A stretch of 47,142 bases of DNA from Candidatus Gastranaerophilales bacterium (GTDB taxonomy: Bacteria; Cyanobacteriota; Vampirovibrionia; Gastranaerophilales; Gastranaerophilaceae), in the NCBI GenBank assembly GCA_947589525.1, contig CANQAW010000001.1, positions 1 to 47,142 on the forward strand. Reading direction: 5' to 3'. The notes below the pieces were generated by a model. The model saw only the letters and a list, made by a program, of their open reading frames with translations. It was not told the origin of the DNA and did no database searches. Made by a program: the position numbers and the translations under genes. Shown piece after piece: positions 9,196-16,865 of the stretch (within the stretch, counting starts at the first letter, position 1; every line of letters starts with the position of its first letter).

Positions 9196-9240
9196 GAACT
9201 AAAATTGTAATGTTCCTTTTTTATTATCGGAGTTTTTGCT

Positions 9241-9783
9241 TTATATCACAAAGTTTGTGTAGCTTTCATCTATTTCATCCTGTTCAATTCCAATGTATCT
9301 TAATGTGATTTCAGGAGATGAGTGATTGAATATTTTTTGCAACATTGCAACATCTTTGAATTTTTTGTAGTGATGATAGCCAAAAGTTTTTCTCATCGTA
9401 TGTGTCCCAAACTTATCTTCCAAACCTGCTTCTTCACATGCCGTTCGGATGATATAATATGCCGCAACTCGTGCAAGCCTATTTCCAAACTTTGTTTCAA
9501 ACAATGGCAAATCAAGCCTTTTACCTTTGGTGTATATTGCAAAGAGTTCTTTTAATTTTGAATTAATGGGGAATTTCTTAAATTTCCCTGTTTTCTTTTC
9601 GGTTAATTGAATAAAATTTCTGTTCTTAACATCTCCGACATTTAGCTTTAAAATGTCTGAAATTCTTAAACCACAGTTTGTTCCTATTGTGAAAAACACA
9701 AGATTTCTTAAACTTTGTCTTGCAAGAATATTTTCTACTTTACGAATATCCTCTACATTTCTAATTGGTTCTACAGTACCCAT
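9241..9783 (-). CDS. small tyrosine recombinase (FimB-like size)
   Basis: This 180-residue protein consists of little more than the catalytic domain of tyrosine recombinases. The catalytic arginine is in CGLRISD (about residue 40), a lysine in the beta-hairpin KKTGKFKK, HTMRKTFG supplies the HxxR, FNHSSPEITLRYIG supplies the second histidine and the tyrosine nucleophile. The N-terminal arm-binding domain is absent, as in FimB/FimE-type DNA invertases. ATG with AAAGGAG in front. It is the gene nearest to the mixed-orientation repeats at 8869-9195, which are candidate substrates. In this phage it lies at the place where Mu carries its Gin invertase, which is of a different (serine) family. Alternatively it is a host gene bordering the prophage. 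Confidence 0.85.
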   Translation of the reverse strand: MGTVEPIRNVEDIRKVENILARQSLRNLVFFTIGTNCGLRISDILKLNVGDVKNRNFIQLTEKKTGKFKKFPINSKLKELFAIYTKGKRLDLPLFETKFGNRLARVAAYYIIRTACEEAGLEDKFGTHTMRKTFGYHHYKKFKDVAMLQKIFNHSSPEITLRYIGIEQDEIDESYTNFVI

Positions 9784-9804
9784 TTTTGTCTCCTTTATAA
9801 CTTA

Positions 9805-9832
9805 GAATCTTTTATACAGGGGAAAAAGATTC
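9805..9832 (-). promoter_or_regulatory. palindrome over a possible promoter of the recombinase gene
   Basis: A perfect 9-base inverted repeat (GAATCTTTT / AAAAGATTC) with a 10-base spacer overlaps a -10-like TATAAA on the minus strand, 22 bases before the recombinase start codon. It has no following T-run, so an operator or RNA hairpin is more likely than a terminator. Confidence 0.4.
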
Positions 9833-9852
9833 AATCTAACAACACTTTTAGG

Positions 9853-10302
9853 CTACTTTAAATAATGTTCGGTTGCGTCAAGAATTTCATTGAAATCATC
9901 ATCAGTAAGTTGAAGGTAAGGTCTTGCAGGGATTTTTACTTTTTTGCCTCTGCCGGCATCACCTCCGAGTTGATGTATCGCAGCATAATCAAGATTTGAC
10001 CCAATAATTGCCGATTCATCGTCATACTGTGTTGAAATTGATGAGGCAAGTTGACCTGATACTTGCAGTATTTGTCCCGGCCATTTTTTCTGTTTTGTTC
10101 TTTGTTTTTTCGTTGCTTCAGAAAGTTCTGTCCACTTACCAGGTCTACCTTCATTTTTAAAATTTTCTTCTGTTGCAGATGCGAAAATACCTGCGATGTT
10201 TTTCATTAACGGTCGCAGGTCTTCGCCTTTTTGAGCAAGTTCTAACAAGTTTCTCTCAACATCTTTATTATCGATTTTGATTTCAATCGGTTTGTCGCTC
10301 AT
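9853..10302 (-). CDS. phage virion morphogenesis protein (Mu gpG-like)
   Basis: This 149-residue protein has the features of the phage virion morphogenesis family: the block EGRPGKWTELSEATKKQR near residue 55, then LQVSGQLASSIST and GSNLDYAAIHQLGGDAGRGKKVKIPARPYL. In Mu-like phages gpG acts in head-tail joining or tail completion. It is the last gene of the minus-strand structural operon. Its start overlaps the end of the adenine methylase gene by 20 bases. Family assignment is confident; the exact step in assembly is known only from relatives. Confidence 0.9.
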   Translation of the reverse strand: MSDKPIEIKIDNKDVERNLLELAQKGEDLRPLMKNIAGIFASATEENFKNEGRPGKWTELSEATKKQRTKQKKWPGQILQVSGQLASSISTQYDDESAIIGSNLDYAAIHQLGGDAGRGKKVKIPARPYLQLTDDDFNEILDATEHYLK

Positions 10303-11101
10303 GTATTTCTCGTATCGGATAATTGGCGATTAAAAGTTCTTTGAACACTTTGTTTAATCGATTATCACCCTGTCTGTTGTTAATACCGTTTTGTCTTTCA
10401 ACTTCTATCATTTCAAAACCTTTATATAATTCTCGTACTTTTGGAGAATCGTCATAGGAAAGTAAAAATCTGCCCTTTATATTTCCAAGAATTTCTCTTA
10501 AACGTTCGTGGTCGAAATCTTCCGTAGATGTAACTTCGTATCCGCAACCTTTGGAGTATGGAGGATCGCAATAGAAAAATGCATTTTCAAAATCGTATTG
10601 TTTGATAAGTTTTTCAAAGTCACGATTTTCAATCATTACTTTATCAAGACGTTTGTGGATGGCATCAATTTTTTCAGGCACATTCTTTAAGGATTTACAA
10701 GCTCCGCCACTTGAACATTTAACTGTTCCGAATGTATTTCCTTTGCCACCGAAAGAGCGAGTTATCAGGTAATAAAACTGAACAGCTTTTTGAATATCCG
10801 TAATCGGAGTTGAGTTCATAAATTGGAAAAATATTTCACGAGAGCCGAGAAGATAGTTAAATTCTTCTTTAAAAGCATTCGGATGGTATTTAACAATTCT
10901 GAAAAGGTTTACAAGACGGCTGTCAAGGTCGTTATAGATTTCTAAATCAGCCCATTTATCTTTGTAAAACAAAATCCAACCGCCACCACCAAATGGCTCA
11001 ATATATGATTTTATATCTTTAGGAATAAGCGGTTCTATTGTTTTACGCAATAATCTTTTACCGCCAACCCAATTAATCAAAGATTTTTTATCAATAGTCA
11101 T
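10283..11101 (-). CDS. DNA adenine methylase (D12 class, Dam-like)
   Basis: This 272-residue protein transfers a methyl group from S-adenosylmethionine to adenine N6. The SAM-binding motif is YIEPFGGGGWILF near residue 35, and the catalytic motif IV is FFYCDPPYSKGCGY near residue 185, with the order of motifs of the alpha (Dam/DpnM) class. The target sequence cannot be told. It has its own AAGGAG site and no restriction endonuclease partner. Sitting between the gpF and gpG genes, it is a phage cargo gene for protecting or marking DNA, a functional counterpart of Mu's mom modification. Confidence 0.93.
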   Translation of the reverse strand: MTIDKKSLINWVGGKRLLRKTIEPLIPKDIKSYIEPFGGGGWILFYKDKWADLEIYNDLDSRLVNLFRIVKYHPNAFKEEFNYLLGSREIFFQFMNSTPITDIQKAVQFYYLITRSFGGKGNTFGTVKCSSGGACKSLKNVPEKIDAIHKRLDKVMIENRDFEKLIKQYDFENAFFYCDPPYSKGCGYEVTSTEDFDHERLREILGNIKGRFLLSYDDSPKVRELYKGFEMIEVERQNGINNRQGDNRLNKVFKELLIANYPIREIHERQTD

Positions 11102-11144
11102 TTAAAACTCCTTGTTGTTTTATATCTGTTCAAATAGTGTTTTA

Positions 11145-11903
11145 TTACTGTTCAATTAATCCACTTGCGGGATTATGAGACCAACCAACATCAGGGGAAA
11201 TTCTTTTGCCTGTTAATGGGTCGGTATAAACAGTTACAGGCTTGTATTCGCCTGATTTCTTTGAAACAAGTGCCATTTGTTGGGATAAAGTACCTTCTGA
11301 AGAAGACACGATGCTTTTATTTTTTTGTACTTTGTAATCAGAAAGAGCATTAACTCTACATCTGCATCGCCAACCGTTTGGAGGGTAAAAACTCTGCCAA
11401 AACGGGTCATCATATCGATAAATTAAACCGTTAAGCATTGCGTGTTCAGGTCTTGTTGCAGTATCCATAACGGCAACGTATTCCCAGTAAGGTCGATTTT
11501 CTGCATTATCCACTTGTGTCTTATATCTTCCCGTCTGATAAGCTACTTGCATATTTACGGAGTAAATCGTTTTTAATCGGTACATTGAACCAAGCTGAAC
11601 TTTTTCGGCATTACCTTTTGAATCAACGATAATTTGTTCGCCCCACCAACCTTTCTTTTGGAGTGTTGGTTTAAGTTCTTTTGAAAACTCTTTAAAAGTT
11701 TTGCCTTCTGAAAGTGCTTTATCTAAAGCTGAACGAATATCTTTTAAGATATCTTCTCGCATAACTTTAGCGACCGTAAACGATTTTTTGTGTGCATCTT
11801 GCCAAAGTTCGTACCAATCCCAACTATATTTATTGTTTTTGTTTTTGAAATATTTTATTGCAAGACTCGGAGCAAGTTTAAACAGACCTTTAAGTTGTAC
11901 CAT
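11145..11903 (-). CDS. phage minor head protein (Mu gpF-like)
   Basis: This 252-residue protein has the Mu F-type minor head signature: the C-terminal block AVMDTATRPEHAMLNGLIYRYDDPFWQSFYPPNGWRCRC, with the conserved R-x-x-H and the CRC motif. In SPP1 gp7 and Mu gpF, this family sits at the portal and takes part in capsid assembly or DNA delivery. The N-terminal half is helical. It starts within the end of the cytosine methylase gene (14-base overlap), so the methylase was inserted between portal and F genes, which are normally adjacent. Confidence 0.92.
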   Translation of the reverse strand: MVQLKGLFKLAPSLAIKYFKNKNNKYSWDWYELWQDAHKKSFTVAKVMREDILKDIRSALDKALSEGKTFKEFSKELKPTLQKKGWWGEQIIVDSKGNAEKVQLGSMYRLKTIYSVNMQVAYQTGRYKTQVDNAENRPYWEYVAVMDTATRPEHAMLNGLIYRYDDPFWQSFYPPNGWRCRCRVNALSDYKVQKNKSIVSSSEGTLSQQMALVSKKSGEYKPVTVYTDPLTGKRISPDVGWSHNPASGLIEQ

Positions 11904-13014
11904 TTATAACCTCTGCTAATTTTTTAGCAACAGTCTCAATTACATTTACTGTAACAGCGTTTCCTGCCATTTTGTATAGATGACAGTCAGCCATCCCAAG
12001 AGTTCTTGCAGTTTTTACCATTTCATCCGGGAAACCCTGAAGCCTGAAGCATTCAAGAGGAGTCAATCGCCTAATTCTATAATCGTCAATCGTTCCCATA
12101 TTGCAACTTGTATCAAGTGTTTGAGAACAACCTTTACCGACTCGTCCTCGTCTTGTTTTTGATTGAGGAAATGCTAAATTAATCCCATCTCCGGGACCGG
12201 CTTCGTCAAATCCCTTTTTAGTTCCATTTCTTACTTTCATTAAAGGTGTATCGCCGGCAACTTTTAGAGTTTGTACGGTATCGGAGGCTTTGTATTGATT
12301 ATGACGAGGTTTATTAATGAAATACAAACCTGTTTTACCTCCTTGACCGCCACCGCTTGATGTAATGCAAGTGCTTATTCCGTTAGGATAATAAACTCTG
12401 TTCCCCTGTGAATTTCCAAGAGTTGAAGGTAATTGTGTTATATTGATTTCGCAATTATTCTCTGAATTGCTTCCTGTGAGAGGAAATATTTTTCCGGCAC
12501 ATTCTGTTCCATAACATCCAACAATGTACACCCGTTCCCTGTTTTGAGGAACTCCGAAGAACTTAGAATTAAGTAACTGCCATTGAGTTTGATACCCAAT
12601 GTCGGAGAGAATTTTAAGTATTGTTTGGAAAGTTTTTCCTCCGTTGTGATTAAGTAAGCCTTTAACGTTTTCGAGAATAAAATATCTCGGTCTTTTGTCT
12701 TTGAGAATCCGTGCGACTTCAAAAAACATTGTGCCCCTTGTGTCTTCAAATCCGAGTCTTTTTCCTGCAATGCTAAAAGATTGACAAGGAAATCCCGCAC
12801 ACAAGATATCGAAATCGGGGAGTTCTTTTGTGTTGATTGTTGTGATGTCATTAAAAAATACCTCATGCGTTGTATCAAAGTAATTCCTGTATAATTTGTT
12901 GGCATATTCGTCATTATCGCAATAGCCAATACATTTAAAACCGGCTCGTTCCAAGCCAATTCTAAAACCACCTATCCCTGAAAAGAAATCGAAGTAAGTT
13001 AATTGTTTATTCAT
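11890..13014 (-). CDS. DNA (cytosine-5-)-methyltransferase
   Basis: This 374-residue C5-methyltransferase has motif I DFFSGIGGFRIGLERAG near residue 9, the catalytic PCQSFSIAGKR with Cys77, motif VI ENVKGL at about 115, motif VIII QNRERVYIVG and a C-terminal motif X block (KMAGNAVTVNVIE). I chose the ATG at 13014, which overlaps the portal gene stop (ATGAATAA), over an upstream in-frame start at 13077 that would lie deep inside the portal gene. No cognate endonuclease is present. It is a solitary phage methylase placed between portal and minor head genes. The specificity region (about 225-310) is not recognisable. Confidence 0.94.
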   Translation of the reverse strand: MNKQLTYFDFFSGIGGFRIGLERAGFKCIGYCDNDEYANKLYRNYFDTTHEVFFNDITTINTKELPDFDILCAGFPCQSFSIAGKRLGFEDTRGTMFFEVARILKDKRPRYFILENVKGLLNHNGGKTFQTILKILSDIGYQTQWQLLNSKFFGVPQNRERVYIVGCYGTECAGKIFPLTGSNSENNCEINITQLPSTLGNSQGNRVYYPNGISTCITSSGGGQGGKTGLYFINKPRHNQYKASDTVQTLKVAGDTPLMKVRNGTKKGFDEAGPGDGINLAFPQSKTRRGRVGKGCSQTLDTSCNMGTIDDYRIRRLTPLECFRLQGFPDEMVKTARTLGMADCHLYKMAGNAVTVNVIETVAKKLAEVINGTT

Positions 13015-14470
13015 CCAATCCATCACTCCTTCCTTGCAGTTCGCAGAGGAACATAGCTTTTTGAAGAGTCTGTTCAAACTTTTTGCTTTTTAAGTTTTTG
13101 TCTGTAAGTAATTCGTATGCTTCTTCATAATCATCACAACTTTCAAGAAGTGAAATCAATGGAGATAGCATATTTTGAGCTTGTTTTGAAAGCTCTGTTT
13201 CAGATAAGAATTTAAACAAATCCTCAATTTGTTTTTGTCCTTGAACGATTGGAGTTTCTTCTTTAAACTCACTAAAGTTTGGTGTTGCAGTTGGTAAGAT
13301 GTCCTCTCGGATATCAAAATCCTCATCTTCAAGACCATAATTTTTAATAAAATATTCTTTGGTAAATTTTACTCCTGTGTCTGAAAGGATTTTATCTCTT
13401 TGAGCAAGAGTTAAATCAACATCTTCGGGAGCATACATTTCAAAGACGGGAATATCAGCTGTTGAGAAGTTAATTTCGTATATCCATCTTATTAATTGAT
13501 TGATTACACTTTCAACGAGTTTTTTATCTGCATCAATAATGTCTTGTCGTATCGCAAAATGTGTATTTGAGGCAGCATAACTTCCTGTTGAGCCTATTTC
13601 GGTAGTTAGAGTCTGACCGAGTATGGCTTTTGAAATTTCAGCATTCATTTTATCAATAAGTTGTTCATATATCGCAGCAGATGAGGATTTATTGGCTTCT
13701 TGGATTTCAACGGAGGAATCATCAGGAATAACGGCAATAGCATCTTGTACCATTTCTTCAAGCATATCGGCAAGAGTGTTTGTTTCTTCTTTTGTTGCTC
13801 CACGAGGATGTTTGCCTATAAGGTGCGGCATTCCGTATTTTTCCGTAAAAATAACCCAAAATTTTAGTCCGCCTTTTTTGAATGTAACAGGCCAGAAAAC
13901 TCGTGAAAGAGTTCGTTCTCCGTAAGGATTGTTGTATGACGGATTGTTTTGAGCCAACAAAAACTTTTTATTCGGCAATTCCTCTCCGTAATAATTCTCT
14001 TTAGTTCTAAATTTGAGAGTGTTGTTGTCATCAAAACAAAACCATTCGGGAGGTTTTGCAACTATTTTTTCAGGCAAAATATATCCAGATTTATCTCTTT
14101 TCCATATTATTTCTAAAGGTTGAAAACCAAACTGTGTTGCATCCAATATGTCTGAAATCAATTTGTGGATATCGAGTTGTTTTAGTAGATTTTCAATAGC
14201 TTCTGCTTTTTCGTCTTTATCCAGTCCTCTGTTTATTTCCCATTCAAGCGAGAGTACACCTGATTTACGGGATTGAACACACGCAAAAACATGAGGGTCG
14301 CAAAGCAATTCTTTATATACTCGGACATCTTTTCCTTGTTTGCGTAGGACAATATCGGGATCAGGAAGAATATTGGCAAGCGAATAGAAGTTTAATGCAC
14401 GTTTTCGGGTGGCAATTTCTTCTGTCAGACTTTTTTTAGAATTAACTTTTTTAAGGATTGAATCTTCCAC
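13007..14470 (-). CDS. portal protein (DUF935, Mu gp29-like)
   Basis: This 487-residue portal protein of the Mu gp29 family forms the dodecameric ring at the capsid vertex through which DNA enters. Family features include YSLANILPDPDIVLRK, the block HVFACVQSRKSGVLSLEWEI, EIIWKRDKSGYILPE, and PYGERTLSRVFWPVTFKKGGLKFWVIFTEKYGMPHLIGK. The start is GTG at 14470, overlapping the stop of the tube gene. In Mu the portal follows the terminase directly; here it sits on the opposite strand behind the tail tube gene, which is a rearranged order. Confidence 0.94.
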   Translation of the reverse strand: MEDSILKKVNSKKSLTEEIATRKRALNFYSLANILPDPDIVLRKQGKDVRVYKELLCDPHVFACVQSRKSGVLSLEWEINRGLDKDEKAEAIENLLKQLDIHKLISDILDATQFGFQPLEIIWKRDKSGYILPEKIVAKPPEWFCFDDNNTLKFRTKENYYGEELPNKKFLLAQNNPSYNNPYGERTLSRVFWPVTFKKGGLKFWVIFTEKYGMPHLIGKHPRGATKEETNTLADMLEEMVQDAIAVIPDDSSVEIQEANKSSSAAIYEQLIDKMNAEISKAILGQTLTTEIGSTGSYAASNTHFAIRQDIIDADKKLVESVINQLIRWIYEINFSTADIPVFEMYAPEDVDLTLAQRDKILSDTGVKFTKEYFIKNYGLEDEDFDIREDILPTATPNFSEFKEETPIVQGQKQIEDLFKFLSETELSKQAQNMLSPLISLLESCDDYEEAYELLTDKNLKSKKFEQTLQKAMFLCELQGRSDGLDE

Positions 14471-14991
14471 TATGCCCCCACATTTTTCTTAAATTTTGCG
14501 AGCATATCAACCATTCCCACCTTGTAAATGTTTTGCAGTACATCAATTTCAAAGATTTCCTGTTTATCGACAATTAACTTTGCGTAAGTTACGGTCATAG
14601 TCGTTTCGTATTCTGCATTTTCATGCGGCTTTATATTCCCCAACGGAAATTCTTTAAAAGTACCGATTAAAAACGCTGTTGCAGGAACTTCGTTAATTCT
14701 TCCGGCACCGTTGTAGGTTTCAAGAGAGGCTCTTACTTGAATCATTGTGGCAAGAAACGGATTTGCACAAGTTCTTAGAACATTAGGATATAGTGCATTC
14801 CATTTTATTTTGCATTCAAGTTTATCTATGCCGGCGAAAAATTCTGCCGAGCCAACCATACCAAGAGCTTTGTGTTCAGCCATTTTGTGTTTGATTTGTG
14901 GTAGTTGTACTTCTTCGGCTCTACCTAAAAGGTTTGTGCCGTTCATGTAAATATTTGCGTTGGTTAATTTATTAATTTCAATTTTGGACAT
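14470..14991 (-). CDS. phage major tail tube protein (P2 FII-like)
   Basis: This 173-residue protein matches the contractile-phage tail tube family in length and blocks: IEINKLTNANIYMNG, GRAEEVQLPQIKHKMAEHKALGMVGSAEFFAGIDKLE, and the C-terminal VTYAKLIVDKQEIFEIDVLQNIYKVGM. It forms the inner tube surrounded by the sheath encoded two genes upstream. The intervening short gene separates tube from sheath, which are usually direct neighbours. Confidence 0.93.
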   Translation of the reverse strand: MSKIEINKLTNANIYMNGTNLLGRAEEVQLPQIKHKMAEHKALGMVGSAEFFAGIDKLECKIKWNALYPNVLRTCANPFLATMIQVRASLETYNGAGRINEVPATAFLIGTFKEFPLGNIKPHENAEYETTMTVTYAKLIVDKQEIFEIDVLQNIYKVGMVDMLAKFKKNVGA

Positions 14992-15018
14992 TATATATTC
15001 CTCGTTATTTTTAGGGTA

Positions 15019-15195
15019 TTAGCGTTTAAACAATGCACATTGTGATATTTCGATGTCAGAATAATGCAAGATGACATATTCCTTGCTAATCGCTTGTATT
15101 AGGGGGCACTTATACAAGTTTTTACAAAGGAAGCAACTGTCGTTTCCGTCTGTGTGGACTTCCAAATCACCATTATTGTTGACTGTTGCGTACAT
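15019..15195 (-). CDS. small cysteine-containing protein between sheath and tube genes
   Basis: This 58-residue protein reads MYATVNNNGDLEVHTDGNDS then CFLCKNLYKCPLIQAISKEY and ends CALFKR. Three cysteines in C-x2-C-x5-C spacing plus one near the C-terminus could bind zinc or an iron-sulfur centre, or may be incidental. The ATG at 15193-15195 overlaps the sheath stop codon (TAATG), strong evidence that it is translated. I do not recognise the family. Confidence 0.7.
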   Translation of the reverse strand: MYATVNNNGDLEVHTDGNDSCFLCKNLYKCPLIQAISKEYVILHYSDIEISQCALFKR

Positions 15196-16427
15196 TAAGA
15201 TGCTCCTAATGATTTCAACAGCTCGATGTTAATGAACGACTCAAAAGTTATTCTTTCAGCAGGAGTCGGAGGCATAAATTCGATATCAAAAACAAGATGC
15301 CCGTTAGCGATTTCCGTTGCAGGATTTTTGTCTTGATTAAAGGTACACTTGCCGTCAATCAACGCACCACGACCGATTAATGTGCGAATAAACTGATTAA
15401 CTGTTTCACAAATAGAATCAATCAAGCCGTTATCTATCGGATAATCCATAAATTGGAGCATTGAGTATTCGACTGATTCGTGAAGAATATCGGCTGTTCT
15501 TCTGACATTTATGAAATTTGTCGGATGGGTTAAACTCGGATATGCAGCAGAACGGTTGCCCCAAGTCCTGAAGCCTGAACCGTATGAGTTAAATACGGTT
15601 ACAACGCCGGCTTCGTTTAGGGTATTAACTTCGCTTGTCGGGTCGTTAATCATTGAGGTTAATTGCCGTTCAATACCGACAATTCCCTGTATTTCCGTAT
15701 TTGACGGAGACCAGTGATATCCTTTGTCGACATCCTTGGCAGCAATAACTCCGGCAAGTCTTTGAGAATAAGGTTGCAGTTTTATTGAATCCGACTCCGA
15801 ATCATACACTTTTAAATGCGGATAACAAAGTATTAGACGTTCTGAAGATGTGTTAAAATTGATTGTACCTTCAGGTCCACGACCTGTAATGACATCAGAT
15901 ACGGAAGCTCCAACGGGAGCATCAACAATTCCCATTGCTCTGATTTTATTGCACAGAGTGTTCATTTCTGATACAACGGCAGTTTCTTCACAGAAAACGG
16001 GAGCAATAATTGTTTTCGGATAATACCCGAATAAGGAATAGCAATCTTCAAACGCTTTCATTCCTGTTCGTTTTCCTGTTTGAGAATCAATTCCTCCGTT
16101 TATATCGGATATTTTTACATCTTCAACGGAGTCGTGTTTTTCGGGGTTGTAGACATTAATAACAATAGCAATTCCGGCACCTTGGTCAAAGATAGCTTTC
16201 AGGGCTTGAGGAATTGTAAATCCGGCTTTATGATTGCCGAAATATTTTACTGCTTCGGTTTCATTCAAAATCAAAGTCGGGGTATTAATTGTTTTGTATT
16301 CATCTTCAACATCTTCAATCGGTGCAGTTCCTACAAGTCCGACAACGGCAGTTTTTACCGTTGTAATTGTTCTTGCACCTTTGGTTACTTCAATGGTTTC
16401 GACACCATGTAAAAATGATGCAGGCAT
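15195..16427 (-). CDS. tail sheath protein (contractile tail)
   Basis: This 410-residue protein is the contractile sheath subunit. It has the family's N-terminal PASFLHGVETIEVTKGARTITTVKTAVVGLVGTAP, a middle insertion domain, and the C-terminal conserved region with FINVRRTADILHESVEYSMLQFMDYPIDNGLIDSICETVNQFIRTLIGRGALIDG, then IEFMPPTPAERITFE. It has a good AAAAGGAG site before ATG. Together with tube, P2-type baseplate and spike genes it defines a Mu/P2-type contractile tail. Confidence 0.96.
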   Translation of the reverse strand: MPASFLHGVETIEVTKGARTITTVKTAVVGLVGTAPIEDVEDEYKTINTPTLILNETEAVKYFGNHKAGFTIPQALKAIFDQGAGIAIVINVYNPEKHDSVEDVKISDINGGIDSQTGKRTGMKAFEDCYSLFGYYPKTIIAPVFCEETAVVSEMNTLCNKIRAMGIVDAPVGASVSDVITGRGPEGTINFNTSSERLILCYPHLKVYDSESDSIKLQPYSQRLAGVIAAKDVDKGYHWSPSNTEIQGIVGIERQLTSMINDPTSEVNTLNEAGVVTVFNSYGSGFRTWGNRSAAYPSLTHPTNFINVRRTADILHESVEYSMLQFMDYPIDNGLIDSICETVNQFIRTLIGRGALIDGKCTFNQDKNPATEIANGHLVFDIEFMPPTPAERITFESFINIELLKSLGAS

Positions 16428-16454
16428 ATAGTCTCCTTTTGGGTAAATGTTTAA

Positions 16455-16865
16455 TCAATAATTTTGTATATTAGTTGTGGTTAGTGAAAAATTAATGCCG
16501 TATTGCCAAATTCCTGCATTTTCAGAAATGAAATAATCTTTTAGTGGCATTAATTTTGAGCATTCATCGGGTTGAAATCCCGTAAGGACAGCTTTGACGT
16601 TATCTATGTATTCATAGGCTCCTTGATTTGCTCTTAAATTTCTTGTTACGACAGTTATGGCAAACTCTTTTTTATTTTCTTGAGAAATTATTCCGAGAGC
16701 ATTTGAATTTGTGTAATTACTTCCCTGATAATGAACGAGTAAAGCACCTATCGGGTGTAAAAGAATAAACTCGGAGGGGTTATCGGGGAAACCTTGCACA
16801 AGAACTTCGGGAAAAGAGTCTTTGAGTTTTTGTATGATAGAGTTTTCTATATCTCTAGTATTCAC
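16455..16865 (-). CDS. Mu gp37-like tail terminator/completion protein (DUF1834)
   Basis: This 136-residue protein has position, size and pattern (NTRDIENSIIQKLKDSFPEVLVQGFPDNPSEFILLHPIGALLVHYQGSNY in the first half, then ITVVTRNLR and a tail VKAVLTGFQP) that fit the gp37/gp68 family found between gp36 and the sheath in Mu-like phages. In relatives it is placed at the head-tail interface. Its start overlaps the end of the gp36-like gene by 11 bases. Confidence 0.85.
   Translation of the reverse strand: MNTRDIENSIIQKLKDSFPEVLVQGFPDNPSEFILLHPIGALLVHYQGSNYTNSNALGIISQENKKEFAITVVTRNLRANQGAYEYIDNVKAVLTGFQPDECSKLMPLKDYFISENAGIWQYGINFSLTTTNIQNY

Larger units (their letters stand above)
8838..9240. 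other. non-coding control/recombination region with mixed-orientation repeats
   Basis: About 400 bases hold no convincing gene. They contain three copies of a 13-base core (one inverted), two copies of AACACAAGGCTTTTA, and two extended -10-like elements facing right: TGT-TATGCT at 8990-8998 and TGC-TATTCT at 9144-9152. Neither faces a gene. The region separates the glycan operon from the tyrosine recombinase gene. It is best read either as the left end of the prophage, or as a site-specific recombination region controlling the glycan operon, or both. Confidence 0.6.

Noticed and set aside
8838..9240. CRISPR-like array
   Set aside because: The repeats are few, unequally spaced and in mixed orientation, and no cas genes are present.
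9084..9308. 74-codon plus-strand frame running into the recombinase gene
   Set aside because: Its 3' half is antisense to the recombinase gene, and there is no good ribosome binding site; the TKDL part is explained by the DNA repeat.
9241..9783. Tyrosine recombinase as the phage integrase using the tRNA-Ser as attachment site
   Set aside because: It lacks the N-terminal arm-binding domain of phage integrases, the tRNA is 37 kb away, no repeat of the tRNA 3' end was found near 9 kb, and the phage has MuA/MuB-type transposition genes.
12438..12971. 177-codon minus-strand frame inside the cytosine methylase gene
   Set aside because: It is an alternative frame of a gene whose catalytic motifs are all in the main frame.
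10283..13014. Restriction-modification system
   Set aside because: Two methylases are present but no endonuclease or specificity gene lies nearby; all neighbours are head genes.
15019..15195. Mu Com-like zinc-finger translational regulator
   Set aside because: Size and cysteines are suggestive, but the cysteine spacing and sequence do not match Com, and there is no mom-like gene next to it.
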